The notes under the pieces: generated by a model | The model's database searches: none | What the model was told of the DNA's origin: nothing | Seen by the model: only the letters and a program-made list of their open reading frames with translations | Part shown: one piece after another, positions 24,280 through 35,671 of the stretch | How the letters are laid out: each line of letters begins with the position of its first letter | How positions within the stretch are numbered: position 1 is the stretch's first letter | NCBI GenBank assembly: GCA_021234155.1 | Contig: JAJEKV010000005.1 | Location: 29,791,934 to 29,855,933 of the forward strand | Direction: 5' to 3' | Length of the DNA: 64,000 nucleotides | Source: Isoetes taiwanensis | Taxonomy: Eukaryota > Streptophyta > Lycopodiopsida > Isoetales > Isoetaceae | Position numbers and translations under genes: made by a program

Positions 24280-25347
24280 GTGGAGTTATAGAAAAGCGAG
24301 CGTTGAATGTGAAGCTTACCAAACGCTAGCTTCAAAACCAGCAAGCATGCACGCCCATGGGCTTAAGTACCGACATCGTCTGTAGGTCGGAATGGAAAAT
24401 AATGACCCTCCAGTTAGCAGATATCGTGACGTCCTTGAGGCCATCCAAAAAAGAGCGGACTTGCACATGCGTGAAAGCCTCCTCGTCAAAAGCACTATCC
24501 TTGATTTTAAAACCATAAGGAATGTCCGCGATGCATAATATAAAGTTTTGTTTCTCTAAAAGACTCCCCAGCCTGGTAATCACCCTCGATAACTTTGTAC
24601 AAGCAAATTCCCCGATCAAATGATGTGAATCTCTCATAATTAGTGTCAAAACTGGCGGTGGCGATTTCTTCCTTGTTCAATGGCCTTAATTCTCTGCCTC
24701 TCTTCCTTGGCCCTACGAACCAGGTTTAAAAATCCAGCTGGCAGCCCTTTCTTCTTGTTCTGTAATAAGACTGTGAGACAAAGGCACAAACACACAACAT
24801 AGTTTCGCAAAAACTTACCCAAACCGGTTAACAAAAAGAAATTCTCTAATGACACTCGCTGGTGGTACGACTTGATACAAACGCTTGCACTCTTCCCCAG
24901 CCCTCTAGGTTTAGTTGAGTCATTAGCTCTGGACCGGCAGTGACTATATCTTTTGATCGCACAAAAAAAAAATGTTGTAAGACAATTGAAGGGAATGAAG
25001 AACACGGAATCGCGAAATGAGACTTTCGCCTTAGCTTCCTTGGCCATTTAGTCTAATGTGAATTCCTTGGCCACAACTTTTCCGTAAGGCTAACAAAAAT
25101 TTCCTTATTTTTAGACCACAGAATCGGCCCGGGGGCACAATACTCATATTTTTTTTGCTTTGATTCTCCACCTTTTTTTGGTTTTTTTGCCTGGTGCTAG
25201 TTTGTTCTTTAAGCTCACCGCCTTCTTGAACATACAAAAAATTCTCTTGAAGGTCCCACACCGTAAATAAGCAAACGCAAGAAGTTTAGTGTTGAGTGGC
25301 GTAAAAGTTGCAAAGTCCACTCATTAATTGTTGCATCGACTAGTCAC

Positions 25348-25619
25348 GGTATAAATTTATACCGTGAAGGTGAAGGGTATAAATTTATATCGCGTGCCAC
25401 CTCGTTGGTGGCATCGGTATAAATTTATACCGTTCTCCGCGACGATAAATTTATACCGCGTTCCCTATATGCAATTTATCCCGTGTAGGGGACGGTATAA
25501 ATTTATACCGCGCCCCTCGCACGGTATAAGTTTATACCTTTCACCGCCACGGTAAAAATTTAACGGTGCCCCACCTGTATAAATTTATACCGCGAAGGTG
25601 AACGGTATAAATTTATACC
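25348..25619. repeat. Palindrome family A, cluster 2 (about nine copies)
   Basis: Exact or variant GGTATAAATTTATACC starts near 25348, 25376, 25416, 25444, 25494, 25523, 25551 (degenerate), 25576 and 25604. Most steps are 25-29 bp, with longer ones at 40 and 50. The intervening 10-14 bp are GC-rich and not conserved. The cluster sits between the ParB-like block and the next coding block of gene A. A single further copy is at 26701-26716. Confidence 0.9.
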
Positions 25620-27329
25620 GCGCCGCGGGGCTAAAACATACACTTTTAACCATGCTAAACATATTACAAAAGAGTGAAATAAAGCATTTACTTACTTGAC
25701 CGTCCCCAAAGCGAAATGAAAAATAGTTATCGTATTGTTTGACAGCCATAATGGGCTTCTTATCGAATCATAGCTCGAGGCAACACTGGTCACACACGCT
25801 TCTCGAAGCTCTTGAAGCTTGTTCTTCTTTTTTGAAGTCCTCTCCATGCATTTGTTTGAACTCCACGCATTACTCTCGATGCATGAATCTGGATCTTGTC
25901 TATTAGGCTCATTTTTAGCCGAAAGTCATTGTCAAAGATTGTGACTTCACGGCAATGACTTTTGCCTCTTCGTCTGCGACACCCACGTAAATATGGGCTT
26001 CCACGCTTTTCCACATCTCGTTCTGGGTTTCCTCCTTTGAGAGTTCCTTTCTAGCCTTGTAGATGTGTGTGCCTCCAAGGGCGTAGTAGGTGTAATCTTC
26101 AAGTCCGCTTTTTAATCCCGCAATTGATTGCACCGGACTTCTATCAACCATAACAACTAGAGCTTACACATGCGCGATGAGGATTTCTTCTCATTCTTTG
26201 CTTAAGAATGGCCACATGTGCCGCGCATAACAACTTCGGACCTGCGGCACTCGACCCCATCTTCATTTTTGGTGGCCTCTTGATAGTGCTTAGTGTCAAA
26301 GAAATGGTTTGTTTGAGCAGGTTTGGTTTCATTAACCCGGCTTGAGAATAGCACTTGACTTATCTGCGGGCTTCACAACGATAAAACGCTCCAGGGGAGC
26401 CTTCCAAGAGCTTCTGGCGACTCCTCTATGGTCAAGGGCTTTGTTTTTCTAGATTTTTTTTCTTGGTGGGAGGTCATTGTATCTACTACAAGGGAATGTT
26501 TCCCCGCCCTTTCCCTTTGTTACCACTGGTTCCTCCTCTTCCTCTTCCTCTTCTTCTACTACTTCCTCGTACTTCTCTTCCTCTTCGACATTAAGGGGGT
26601 ACCATAGACCCTTCACCAACAGTTTTTCTTCATACAAAGACCTCTTGACATCAAAATTTCCACTATGTCCTGTAATGCAGGGTAAAGTTTAGAGAATGAC
26701 GGTATAAATTTATACAGAAAGCAACTAAGAATAACTTACAAAGCCGTTCTTGTAATTGTCCGCAATGTAATCGCATTACGCTTTGGGCTTGCACATGCTT
26801 ATTCTAAGCATTCTACTATTCGAACATAGTAGACCACCCCCTTGTCATGGTTGCCTTTGCATTAAAACTTCATCATCGTTCTCTGAGTAACAAGGCTTAT
26901 CATTTCACAAATAGGTAATAATCATCGGGCCTTGAACTTGCCCTTCCCCAGTGGTTGCACAAGTAAAGGTACACCTCGGGGTTTGCTCTCTCTTGCCCCC
27001 CGTGGACGCATTTCAAGTCTCGTTCTTTTAGTCCATAAGTCCGTGGTTCGGCGGTCTTTCTGCGCCTTTGATGATTGGCCAAGGACGAACTTGATCTTAG
27101 GGCTGGAAAAAGCGTAAAAAAAAACCATTTTATACAAGAAATGTAAACTTTTTTTGATTTTTTAAAACACAAAAACATTAAAAAAGAGGCTGAAAGGGCA
27201 TAAAATCTACACTAAATTAACACTTTCTTTGTGTCATATAAGCTTAAAAACACAACTTTATTACCAAAATATTAAGGGTCGGGACCATTCTTTAAGCACT
27301 AGACATCAAGATTCGAAATGGTTTAAACC

Positions 27330-27568
27330 GGTATAAAATTTATACGGCTCGAGCACGCGGCGGTATAAATTTATACCGCCCGCCAACACGCCGTATAAAT
27401 TTATATCGCCAAAATTGCGAGGCCGTATAAATTTATACCGCTTCGTTAACGAGCGATATAAATTTATACCGCTTCGAATACGATCGGTATAAATTTATAC
27501 CACTTTCTCCGAGCTCGAGCGGTATAAATTTATACCACTCCAGAACCATATCGGTATAAATTTATACC
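27330..27568. repeat. Palindrome family A, cluster 3 (eight copies, about 32-bp period)
   Basis: Starts near 27330, 27362, 27392, 27424, 27455, 27486, 27521 and 27553 give steps of 32, 30, 32, 31, 31, 35 and 32 bp, close to three helical turns. The 16-bp core is conserved while the spacers differ. It lies upstream of the first recognised coding block of gene A. Confidence 0.9.
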
Positions 27569-27846
27569 GTGGGTGCGCTTACACTCTAACAGATTAAAAC
27601 AAAAGAGAAACTAAAAAAAGATGCGGATAGTAGACTTACGTGGCCATGGTCGTATGGATTAAACTTATAGCTGTTCTGGAGAAGCAATTTGGAGGGGTAT
27701 ATAAGGCGCACTCGGCCTTGGACTCCTAGCAAAGATATGTAGAAAAAAGGTGGCGGTCGGCGCCGCCTTTAAGTACCTCGCTAAGTGTCGCTTTAGTCAG
27801 ATAGCTTCTCCATAAAGTTTTCAATACAAGTGTCACGTGGAGTTTT

Positions 27847-28015
27847 TGTATAAATTTATACCGCTTTTTCTATGTTGCCCTTCTCCGTGTATAAATTTAT
27901 ACCATCTCTTCAGATAAATTTATACAATCCGCTTTCAAGTTTGCCTTCTCTATATAAATTTATACCATCCCTCTCAGAAACTTTTACCGTCATTTTCCGT
28001 CAGATAAATTCATAC
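27847..28015. repeat. Palindrome family A, cluster 4 (five copies)
   Basis: Copies start near 27847, 27888, 27912, 27951 and 28002 and become degenerate to the right (for example CAGATAAATTCATACA). The cluster ends about 20 bp before the ATG of a plus-strand Pro-rich frame at 28040. Palindromes therefore occupy much of the space between two divergent reading frames. Confidence 0.85.
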
Positions 28016-28037
28016 AAGTGTGACACTAACTTTCCGA

Positions 28038-28740
28038 GTATGGCTCGAGAAAAAAAAACTGCAGAGCCTCCAACTCCCCGCTCGCAGGCTTCCTCCCCGC
28101 AATGACATTCACACCCCTCAATCGACACACGGAAGTAGCCTCAAAAATTACGCCTCGATATTCAAACCCCCAAATTTTTGAGATTACTCCAAAGACGCGA
28201 CCACCTCGGCTTCCACCACCAGTTCAATTTACTCCACCACACCCCTCTCAACGCCGTTTGCCCCCACCAATGCGTTTTACCCCACCTCGGGCTAGAGGTC
28301 GGACTACCTCCTCCACTTCATTTTAGTACGTGGCCCATAGTCCACCGTAGGCTAAATCCCCTGAGGCAAATCACGCCAACTCCATCAATTTCGCTAAATG
28401 GTACTACAACAAGTGGGAGCGCCACGACACGCAACTCCCCGCGGTTCTCACGACACTTCAGAGCTGGTCAACTATGTCACCAACCTCGATTACTTTTTCC
28501 CGAGAGAGGGAAAGCACCTCCCCCGTGACTTGCACACACCAAACCTATCAAGATCTACAAGTACACCTCAAGTTGATCTCTCGCACGAAGAAACACCTCA
28601 TGTTGATCTCGGGACGAGGACCTACCAAAGCCACAAGACTCTATGTTCGAATTCAAAGCCCCCGCAGTAAGAATCTTAAAAGTTTAACTTACACAAGAAA
28701 GCATGTACAACCGTTAGAAGAAGAAAGAAACTCATGGACG
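28038..28740 (+). CDS. Pro/Thr-rich broken reading frame, unrecognised
   Basis: Overlapping plus frames (28040-28105, 28102-28326, 28398-28670) are rich in Pro, Thr, Ser and Arg, with repeated TPPxxR-type segments such as PPPVQFTPPHPSQRRLPPPM. The frames change several times, so no single product exists. It could be the disordered N-terminal part of the following DUF7869-like element, since both lie on the same strand with nothing between them. I do not recognise a domain. Confidence 0.35.
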
Positions 28741-31177
28741 AGGCTCACTTGAGGGCAACACATACAAAGCACCTGAAATTTGTTCTCAACGTTGTTTGCT
28801 TAAGATTGGACTAAAGGAGTTGAGGTTGATTCGTGATAGTTACAGTTCAATGACTCTGCTAGACCAAAGGGGCTACTTAGCCTTCAATATTAGGCCAGAT
28901 TGTGGTGAGAAGTTTACTTACACAGCTGGTGGCCACGCCGTCTGTCAAACGGCCTTCAAATTGATTCATGCTTTAGGCAGCAGACGACTTGACCGCCTGA
29001 AGAAAAGGCTTGACAAGAATCCAGGCATTAATGACTACTGCCATTCAGGAGGTATATCCAGAATTCATGCCCTTCAATGTATTTCCTGGATGGAAGGTTT
29101 CTTTAAGGAGTCTTGCGAGAAACTCCCTAACAGCCCCATGTACCACTTGAGTGACAACTTCACGAAACGTGAAGTCTACGATAATTATAAGGACATGTGT
29201 GTTGAGGCTGGAGAACGCCATGTCTGCTACTCTTACTTCACTGTGCTCTGGAAAAAAGAGTTTTCTCGCGTGTCCATTCCTAGAAAGCACCGGATGTCTG
29301 TTTGTGCTACATGCTCTGAATTAAAAGCTCAGAGACAAAATGCAAGGACACTTCACACTAAAAGTAAGCTTCCAGGACGTGTTCTTGCCTAGTTCTAACT
29401 AAAAGTAGGTTCTTTCCTAAACATATTTTCATTTCAGATGCATTGAAGGAGAAACTGAACAAGCACAGAGAACAACAATCTTTGGAAAGGAGAAAATTGA
29501 CAAAACATAGGAAGAAGGCAATGGAACAACCACTCAACTACATATCACGGCTGTTTATTGATGGAATGGACCAGAAGAAGACCACCCTACCACATTTTGT
29601 CAATGTGCCTAAGGATGTTCTTTGAAGAAGATTTCATACATCCGCATGTTGTTGGTGCTATGGTATTTAATGGAAAACTATCTTGCAAGACATTTTGAAT
29701 TATCCAAACATTCATGCTGATCCAAATCTCACTATCACAATATTGAATAAACTTCTTTCCAATCTAGAACATATACCACCGGTTCATCTTCAGCTAGACA
29801 ACACGACAAGGAAAATAAGAATCAGCGTTGTTTGCTTATCGTGCTATATTTGGTAGAGAAACAAATCTTCAAGAAGGTGAAGATTGGTTTCCCCTTGTTG
29901 GTCATACACACGATCAAATTGATCGAGATGTTCAAGAGGTTCTCTAAACGCCTTTGCTCGAAAAAAAGCTCTCAGCCTACCAGCAATGATTGAGGTTATC
30001 CAAGATTCCTACAGTCCTCGTCCAGACATCGAGTTATTGGAAGAAACTTATGATTTCAAAGAATGGATTTTTCGGAGAGATCAACTGGGTCACTGTGCTA
30101 TTGAGCCCTTGAGAAACATTACATTTCAGCATCAGATCAAAATTTCACTTGTAGATGGCAAGGCCATCTTACAAGGAAAGAAATATGCCACATCCTTGCA
30201 AAGCATGTGGCGAAGAAGAGTATTCAATTCATTCGCACCATCCCCAATACTAGTTCCATGCTCTCTGCAGAGTAAATGCCTCTAAAAAGCTTGAAAGAAA
30301 TCACAAAGAGTAAAAAGGAGGGAAGAGCATTTGACTCAAACAAATCATTGGATTATATTGAGACAAGTATTCATCCCGCTTCTAACCACTTTGGGGAGGC
30401 GGATGCTTTATGGTGGCCTCAATTTTTTTCTCTAACGGACATGTTGCAAGCTTCATTACAAGGTCGAAGACCAGCCACATTCAACCCGGCCATCTAGGCA
30501 AACTCTCCCCGTGCAAGTTGAGAATCAAGAGGAACATGTAGAGATATTGGCTAGCTCGATGAAGATGACAGAGTCATGTACACCGCCCTAGACGCGACAA
30601 AGACAACAAGTTGCTCGAAAGTATCCGGTTCGGTCCTCGAGATTCGAAAAGGAATGCTCAGTAGCTGTCCCAGCTGATAATGATGAATCTGGGAGGCCAT
30701 TCTGGCTAGCTAAAGTACTGGAGGTAACAAGAGAGGATGGAATTCCCACTCAATTAAAAGTGCACTGGATGAGAACGAATGCTGCCAATGCTTTCAGTGG
30801 GAGTTATACTTTGGAGATGGTAAAAACAGGAGTGGGAAAGAGAGCTAAGTCCAAAGCAAGCACCGCCATAGATCTAACTCAAGTAAAGGTTCTTGTATAT
30901 GACTTTGTTCGATCACGCTAATAAGTTACGTATGGTCACTCAAACTTTAATAAGGTCGGCATGTGGATTAGACAAACAAGCCAAAAAGGTGGCCAAAAAA
31001 GATGATGATGAAGACTCACTTGTAGACAGTGAGGAAGAAGATCGTTCGAGTACATCCAGTTTTGAGAGTGAAGCTGAGGATGAAGGCTCAAGTGATCAGG
31101 GAATAAATGAGTCGAGGATGAGATGCATCCCCGATCTTGCAAAAAATGTAAGTTTGTCCGATGACTCGAACATGTAA
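28741..31177 (+). pseudogene. DUF7869-like transposase-type protein of a DNA element, broken
   Basis: The plus strand encodes LLKIGLKELRLIRDSY (28797), a cysteine motif VCATCSELKAQ (about 29300-29332), FIDGMDQKKTTLPHF (29554-29598), HLQLDN (29785-29802) and, after a frameshift, LVEKQIFKKV and VGHTHDQID (29897-29923). This succession (IDGMDQ, QLDN, VGHTHDQID) is the signature I associate with DUF7869-containing proteins of plant, algal and animal mobile elements, which look like RNase H-fold DDE enzymes. Next come FKEWIFRRDQLGHCAIEPLR and a late segment FWLAKVLEVTREDG (about 30699-30740) like a chromatin-reader fold, then an acidic tail. At least four frameshifts or stops make it dead. Confidence 0.6.
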
Positions 31178-31499
31178 AGAACGAGAAAGTGCGGTGATGA
31201 TTGTGCATCAAAATGTCCTATATTTTTTGACAATTTTGTTCATAATTTTGTACAATTTTCACAACCTTGAATATATCACTTCTTTGTCACTCTACTACCC
31301 TTGCTATTTTTTTTTTATTGCCCTTTTTGCTACACTTTATAAAAGTAATTATTTTTTGTTCTAGTTTAGGAGGATAAAAATTGCTATTTAAAATTTTTGC
31401 ATGGAAGTTATGTTCAATCAACCCCTCAAAAATGGTACCTAAATTACTTAAATTGTCACACCTGTCGCAAAAAAATCTTAAAAATGGACTTTTTTAAGG
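31178..31499. other. AT-rich gap between two elements
   Basis: No coding similarity is seen. The T-rich sequence may be the 3' flank of the DUF7869-like element. Confidence 0.4.
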
Positions 31500-33300
31500 G
31501 AATTTTAGGGAATCCTGGCGGCAGTTCCTGCTGTCTTCAATTAGAGTCCGCAACGTGAAGATGTGGTCAATGGTTGAGTTCGGGGGTCTGAATCATGTCT
31601 GGCTGAGGGCCCACACCTCTGATGCCTTTGCCAAGCCTGTCAATTGCTGCTCGAAAATTGCAACGAGCAGTTTTGCAAACACCGAACTGACCATGACTGT
31701 TCGGTAATTGGCTGGGCAGTGCAGGTCACCTGCCTTATAGATGGAAACAATTCTGCTATTGGTCCACTGCAGTGGGAAGCCTTCCTGTAATGCCTTGTTG
31801 AACAAGGCGGCCAGCACCAGTACAATGGACGGCCCTGCCCACTTGAGCAATTCTGCCTACGTACCATCCAGGTCTGGCGCTTTCCCATTGGCAAGACGCT
31901 GTAAGTCTTGGTCCACGTCAGACTCTGTGATTTCTAGCACTGGGCCTTCTTGCAGGGCTAATGCTGCTTGTGCACCCTGAGGGTCATATAGCTGTTGCAA
32001 GTATTGCCTCCACTGCTCGGGAGTGATGTTCCCTGTGGGTTGTACCGGCTTTCTGAGAATCCTTCGCCGAAAGGTCCTGGGGTGACGTTCCAAGAGGTAG
32101 AACATTTCCCTTTGATGTGCTGTGATGCACCTGGCTTTCTTAGCTTTAAGGAAGACGCGGTACTGTCTAATTACATGTGGGCATAAAGCAGAGTCTTTGA
32201 CCTGGCAGAGCCAGCGTTTGTGTTCCTTGCACTCTGCATCAAAGCATTGATTACGTAGTAAGGTTGTGGTCCTAGAGGTCCATCGAGGCCAGCTTATCCT
32301 AAAGCACCTTTCCGCAGCAGTCCTAAGCACATCAATCAGATGGCCTGTTTGTTGCTCTAGTGTAGGGTACTGCAAAATTTCTTCTCGGTCATCTACAAGC
32401 ATTTGGGCATAAGCCCCTGCATGTTCATAATCCAATTGCAGCTGAGACATGTGAGGAGTTGTCGCACAAGGAGTTCGCACAACCTGCCAAGCTAGCTTCA
32501 AGTAAAGTCGTAGGTGATCTCTTCATCTCTATTAGTTGTTCCCACCTGGTATCGACATGCATATCCTGCTCAGGCACCAGCACATAGTTCACCACACTAG
32601 ATCTCCCCCCCCTCGGTTTTCCTGCCTGCAAGTGCTCTTGCGGGTGGATGGTCACTATGCCAGTCCATTGCAGATTACCAGGTCAAAAATACCACAGAGC
32701 AAAAGCAACTGCCTACCATAGCGCGTGACCTGATTGTCATCTGATGTCCTGGCTAAGCTCCTTCTACAGGACACAGCTGCAATACATCATTAGTCCAGGG
32801 ATCAAATCTCATGGGTTGTTCTACCTAGGTGCATGCATTGAAGTCCCCAAAGAGTATGACACTGCCCAACTGCTTATGCTGCTATATATCATCATATAGA
32901 TCTTCATAGGGGTCCAACCTATCCACATCCGAGTGGGTGTGATAGAAGTTGCTCTCTGCATATGGAAAGTAGCTGGCTGCCACAAAGAGAGGTCTGCTAC
33001 TGCAGTTTTGCATTCGCACCCACAGGTATCGGTTGTGCCTGCAGCTGTCTTGAACAAGGAGATTGACTGTGCCAAGGCTGTCAGGTAGTAGTAGGCAATC
33101 CCCCCATGCCCGCGCTTTTCTATGCAACTATTGAAGATTGAGTAGCGCTGGTATCCTGGCAAGCCGGATATCTTGTATCTTGCATGCTCCCATGTTTCCA
33201 TGAGGAAGATGGGATCCATGTCTGCGGCAACTGTGTTGAGACTATCTCCCTTCTGCCATGGGAAGCCCTGACAATTCCATAAGACCATGCGGAGGCACAA
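31500..33300 (-). pseudogene. LINE fragment: endonuclease and first half of reverse transcriptase
   Basis: On the minus strand 33300-32821 gives MVLWNCQGFPWQKGDSL and FLMETWEH, the AP-type endonuclease. The linker at 32501-31857 includes the RLANGKAPDLDGT motif. The frame at 31850-31593 gives SRIVSIYKAGD and NYRTVMVSSVFAKLL. The last part (31590-31500) gives FRPPNSTIDHIFTLRTLIED and breaks off before the FADD/YADD box. It is the same clade as the 41.9-45.8 kb LINE (compare NYRTIMIGSVFAKLL). It is both frameshifted and truncated at its 3' end, which is unusual for a LINE and suggests later deletion. Confidence 0.8.
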
Positions 33301-33496
33301 TTCCTATTTGTTGGCAGGGGCTGCAGCCAAAGATTCAGTGGTGGCAGCAGATGGGGGAATGGTAGGAGTGGTAGCAGCATGAAATATGCGAGCAACAAAA
33401 GGTGAGGCAATCGGAGTAGGGCATGCGATTGTAGCAGGTGAAGCAGGGACATGATCAGGGGCTGTTGGAGGGACTTCAGATATAAATGCTTCAGAT

Positions 33497-33954
33497 GGGA
33501 ATGCTCGATGCTTTCACTCATCAGCCACATGAATTCTAATGAACAACCAGAAGATAGGTGATTGCCAGAATAGTGAATGCCAACCCTGTGATGACCCTGT
33601 CGATGTAGACGGCACCAGCGCGCCATTTGCAGTGTGATAGCTCCATGTTGAGTTACTACTTGCAAACAACTGGGCGTCTCACTAAGAAAATGGCACCGCG
33701 GCGCTATTTGCACCGAGACAGGTAACACAAGTCCGGCAATCAAAAGGCAGTATGTCTCCCGAACACGAGAGGCATCAGGTATATCAAGCTACATCAGAGT
33801 GCAAACATCACGTATTCCCAAATCATTTCTTTCACGTCTCTTTGAACAATGGAACTTAGAATGGAACTAAGCTAACATTGCCCAAAGAGGCGGGGAAAGA
33901 AAGATTGAGAATACTCGATGTTTTCACTCATCAACCACATAAATTCTAATGAAC
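33497..33954 (+). repeat. Direct repeat of about 47 bp, 411 bp apart
   Basis: Copies at 33497-33543 and 33908-33954 share TTTTCACTCATCA(A/G)CCACAT(A/G)AATTCTAATGAAC with a few changes. The first copy is followed by two palindrome B units (33611-33630, 33687-33710). Confidence 0.7.
33611..33710. repeat. Palindrome family B, first two copies
   Basis: The units GGCACCAGCGCGCCATTTGC (33611-33630) and ATGGCACCGCGGCGCTAT (about 33689-33706) are imperfect versions of ATGGCGCCATGGCGCCAT. They lie upstream of the minus-strand LINE endonuclease. Confidence 0.7.
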
Positions 33955-34157
33955 CCCTCAACGCTTGGGCGACTAACACCAATGGCATCTGTCCCTCTAC
34001 ATCAGGCCCTTCTTTTCAATGGACACCACGATTTTATCTACCATGATGTTCAAAAGAAAGAAATCCTGACTAGAGGTCCAGATGTCAAAGACAAAGTAGC
34101 CTGCACAGGAGGAAGCCTGCCTTCTGGTTGTCAACCCTATGTTCATTCTCTCGATGC

Positions 34158-34453
34158 AAATGGCACATTAACGCCATTTAGCCCATTGATGTTAGTTTCG
34201 CAGTAGGACAAACATATTCCACAAGTTTGCAGGCATAAACAAAACAACTGCCCTCGAGATAGAAATGGCGCGACGGTGCCATTAGATGTGGAATGGTGCC
34301 GCGTAGCCAGTTGATGAGTCTAGTGGCGCTGTCATGTCGTTTCCATCTCGAGGGCAGTATTGTCTGGTTCACTTCTGTTTGCAAACTTGTGGAATGTTTG
34401 TGTCCTACCGAGAAACTAACATCAATATACTAAATGGCGCCATGGCGCCATTT
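34158..34453. repeat. Foldback element with palindrome B at its corners
   Basis: Two inverted arms of about 125 bp (34158-34281 and 34323-34453) enclose a spacer of about 40 bp. They share CATTTAG..., ATTGATGTTAGTTTC, GTAGGACA, CATTCCACAAGTTTGC and CTGCCCTCGAGAT. A palindrome B unit marks each outer end (34158-34180 degenerate, 34432-34453 near-perfect). A further unit is at the inner end of the left arm (34263-34284). The whole could form a large hairpin. Confidence 0.75.
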
Positions 34454-34559
34454 GCCTTCCTCACCTTGCCTAGACCTACCATGCATCTCTTAGATCAGAT
34501 TTTTCAAGCACGCAGTTATCAAACAAGGGCTCCATCTCGCCTCGAATTCTAGGCGCTAG

Positions 34560-35352
34560 AGAGAGAGAGTGAGTTTAGCGCGAAAAAAACTGTGAGCGGA
34601 AGGCGCTAGGACCTGGTGGTTGGGCGCTGGCTAAAAACACGTCGAATAATGCTGAAAAATTGAATGGCACTAGACGCTAGCGTATAGAAGCTAGCGGGTG
34701 TGAATTCAAATGACGGATGCGTGGGCGGGCGGGCCTCCAATAAATACTAGCGGGATTCCGGCCCACCCAACCAGTGCCCGCCCGCTCGAGCGCCCGCCTA
34801 CCCCCGGCCGCACAAATTTCTAATTTCAAAAGCCCGCCCGTCCCAAATTTTGAAATTCAAAAGCCCGCCCAAATTTTGAATTTAAAACGCGAGCACCCAC
34901 CCAAATTTGAAATTTGGGCTCCTATAACTGCCCGTCTTTATCGGCGGTCGCCCTCATAAATACGGATGGTCCGACAGCGACGCTGACCTCGCCATCTTAG
35001 GCATTTTCGTCTCCGCATTGTTGCGCTGGCTGCCGCTCGCTTGCGCGCGCATCTTTTCAGATGCTTTGGTAGATCTTTTGTATGGCATATGCGTGCTATT
35101 CGGCGAATTTTTTCTAGCAGGCGATAGCAAGCGCAGATCTTCGAGCATCCAGCGAATCGAAGAGCAGATTTTTGAGCGCCCAGCAATTTTCAGTTGGAGT
35201 TCTTTGGTGCCGTTCCAATCTTTCGCTTTAGAAGCTTGCATTGAAATGGACCTGAGCAACATCATGTAGGTCCACTGCAGTACCCTTATTTGTTCAAATA
35301 AGAGAAACCGGGTCTTTGATATTGTTGTTGATCTGCGCCAAGGTGACATTTG
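34560..35352. other. GC-rich island with AAATTT/AGCCCGCCC repeats
   Basis: At 34810-34920 a motif made of AAGCCCGCCC and CAAATTTTGAAATT is repeated three to four times. TATA-like TCATAAATAC lies near 34950-34960. An open plus frame at 35018-35269 and a minus frame at 35349-34954 have no recognisable motif. A decayed promoter or first exon is possible. Confidence 0.35.
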
Positions 35353-35653
35353 AGGAATGCTAATGGGGTGCTGTTGTTATGTATACCTGCTCACATTGAC
35401 ACGTTTATCAATATGAGCAAGAATGCATAACATAGGCACCTCATTCATATCCTTCAATGGCGTGATGGTGCAATTTGTACCAATATTGGGTTTTATGGCG
35501 GTTTTGCATTTAGAGGATGTTATTGGGGGTCCCTTGTTATGCATACCTGCTCCTATTGACACATGTTTACCAATATGAGCAAGAATGCATAATATAGGCA
35601 CCTCAAAAATATTCTCTAGCCCAATCCTCCAAATGGCGCCATGATGCAATTTG
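35353..35653 (+). repeat. Tandem duplication of about 165 bp, each ending in palindrome B
   Basis: The segments 35353-35477 and 35516-35653 share TTGTTATG(T/C)ATACCTGCTC, then AATATGAGCAAGAATGCATA, ATAGGCACCTCA, and each ends with an imperfect palindrome B (35456-35477 and 35631-35653). The palindrome is thus part of the duplicated unit. Confidence 0.7.
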
Positions 35654-35671
35654 CTTCAATTCTTGACTCTT

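Larger units (their letters stand above)
23420..27180 (-). pseudogene. ParB-like + N4/N6 DNA methylase-like gene, copy A
   Basis: The minus strand carries coding blocks in this order. There is a Lys/Arg-rich block (27137-26922) and an acidic Glu-run block (26637-26449). A ParB-like block (26151-25800) has YYALGGTHIYKAR (26088-26050), then ADEEAKVIAV and FRLKMSLIDKI. A charged helix follows (24730-24650), then a block with ADIPYGF (motif IV, DPPY type, 24525-24508) and VIIFHSDLQ (24406-24380). Last comes NWILDAFSGSSTTA (motif I, 23779-23738). The order motif IV before motif I is that of beta-type amino-methyltransferases. A 59-nt GT-AG intron is visible at 24818-24760, and donors GTAAGC (24320) and GTAAGT (about 25696) flank palindrome-rich gaps. 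Frameshifts (for example about 25950) and stops suggest decay. A working enzyme would methylate DNA adenine or cytosine. Function is inferred; copy B at 37-40.6 kb has the same architecture. Confidence 0.6.

Noticed and set aside
26449-26637. Separate gene encoding a poly-Glu protein
   Set aside because: It fits better as the acidic linker of ParB/methylase copy A, matching the charged region of copy B.
23420-27180. Bacterial contamination or organelle origin of the ParB/methylase sequence
   Set aside because: GT-AG introns and flanking plant LINEs on both sides argue for nuclear DNA.
27330-27568. CRISPR-like array of 16-bp repeats with about 16-bp spacers
   Set aside because: The context is eukaryotic, repeats and spacers are too short, copies vary, and no cas genes are present. 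The repeats are better described as phased palindromic sites.
33120-33743. Minus-strand 207-residue Leu/His/Pro-rich frame
   Set aside because: It overlaps the LINE endonuclease in another frame and runs over palindromes; no motif.
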